NCBI GenBank assembly: GCA_964560875.1
Contig: CAZLMW010000112.1
Coordinates: forward strand, 1-26,662
Length of the DNA: 26,662 nt
Direction: 5' to 3'
Origin: CAZLMW01 sp964560875
GTDB lineage: Bacteria; Myxococcota_A; UBA9042
The position numbers were made by a program, and so were the translations under genes. The notes beneath the pieces were generated by a model. The model worked only from the letters and a program-made list of their open reading frames with translations, was not told where the DNA came from and did not search any database. This document shows, piece after piece, positions 26,621 through 26,662 of the stretch. How positions within the stretch are numbered: position 1 is the stretch's first letter; each line of letters opens with the position of its first letter.

Positions 26621-26662
26621 GGGCCCCGGATCAAAGGGGTAAGGACCCAACAGGGGAAGGCA

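Overview
The window is GC-rich and looks like a draft chromosomal fragment of a Myxococcota-type (deltaproteobacterial) bacterium. The lineage is inferred from protein style, not from a marker gene: very large lipoproteins packed with Cys-rich DDxNPCTxDxC repeats, MopE-type CDGxDxDCDG motifs, CARDB and NHL modules. A 100-N run (13616-13715) shows that the assembly is unfinished.

Layout. 124-4941 (+) encodes a subtilisin-fold (S8) lipoprotein with a Cys-rich insertion in its catalytic core, a propeller-like region and a C-terminal MopE-motif tail. Convergent to it, only 6 nt away, 4948-5856 (-) encodes a secreted LpqC/PHB-depolymerase-type esterase lipoprotein. A possible 30-codon ORF sits at 5951-6043 (+), followed by about 340 nt with no convincing gene. 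On the minus strand, a giant Cys-rich/CARDB lipoprotein (14074 to 8982) precedes an RlmK-type 23S rRNA methyltransferase (8928 to 7954). That gene overlaps by GTGA an N6-adenine DNA methylase fused to a specificity-type target-recognition domain (7957 to 6383). Divergent from the giant gene is a small MAPEG-family membrane protein (14367-14777, +) with a good intrinsic terminator at 14912-14934. The last 11 kb (15146-26474, +) is one enormous lipoprotein gene, interrupted by a single frame break near 16364-16370. It carries a Cys-rich N-terminal region, six tandem 'six-NHL propeller plus Cys-rich linker' units of about 1.4 kb each (36 NHL repeats), and an unrecognised 139-residue C-terminal domain. 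The window ends in four copies of a GGGGCCAGCCCC hairpin repeat.

How the parts fit. The three large proteins share a plan: lipobox signal peptide, Asp/Gly/Ser/Thr-rich linker without cysteines, Cys-rich modules, then beta-rich repeat domains. This suggests extended, disulfide-stabilised structures displayed on the outer surface. A role in adhesion, prey contact or matrix building is inference only. The standout details are a somatomedin-B-like eight-cysteine domain in the CARDB protein, the non-canonical Asp position of the S8 domain, the six-fold propeller array, and two places (the N gap and the frame break) where assembly and biology must be separated. The methyltransferases, esterase and MAPEG protein are ordinary families, although the rRNA/DNA methyltransferase coupling is unusual.
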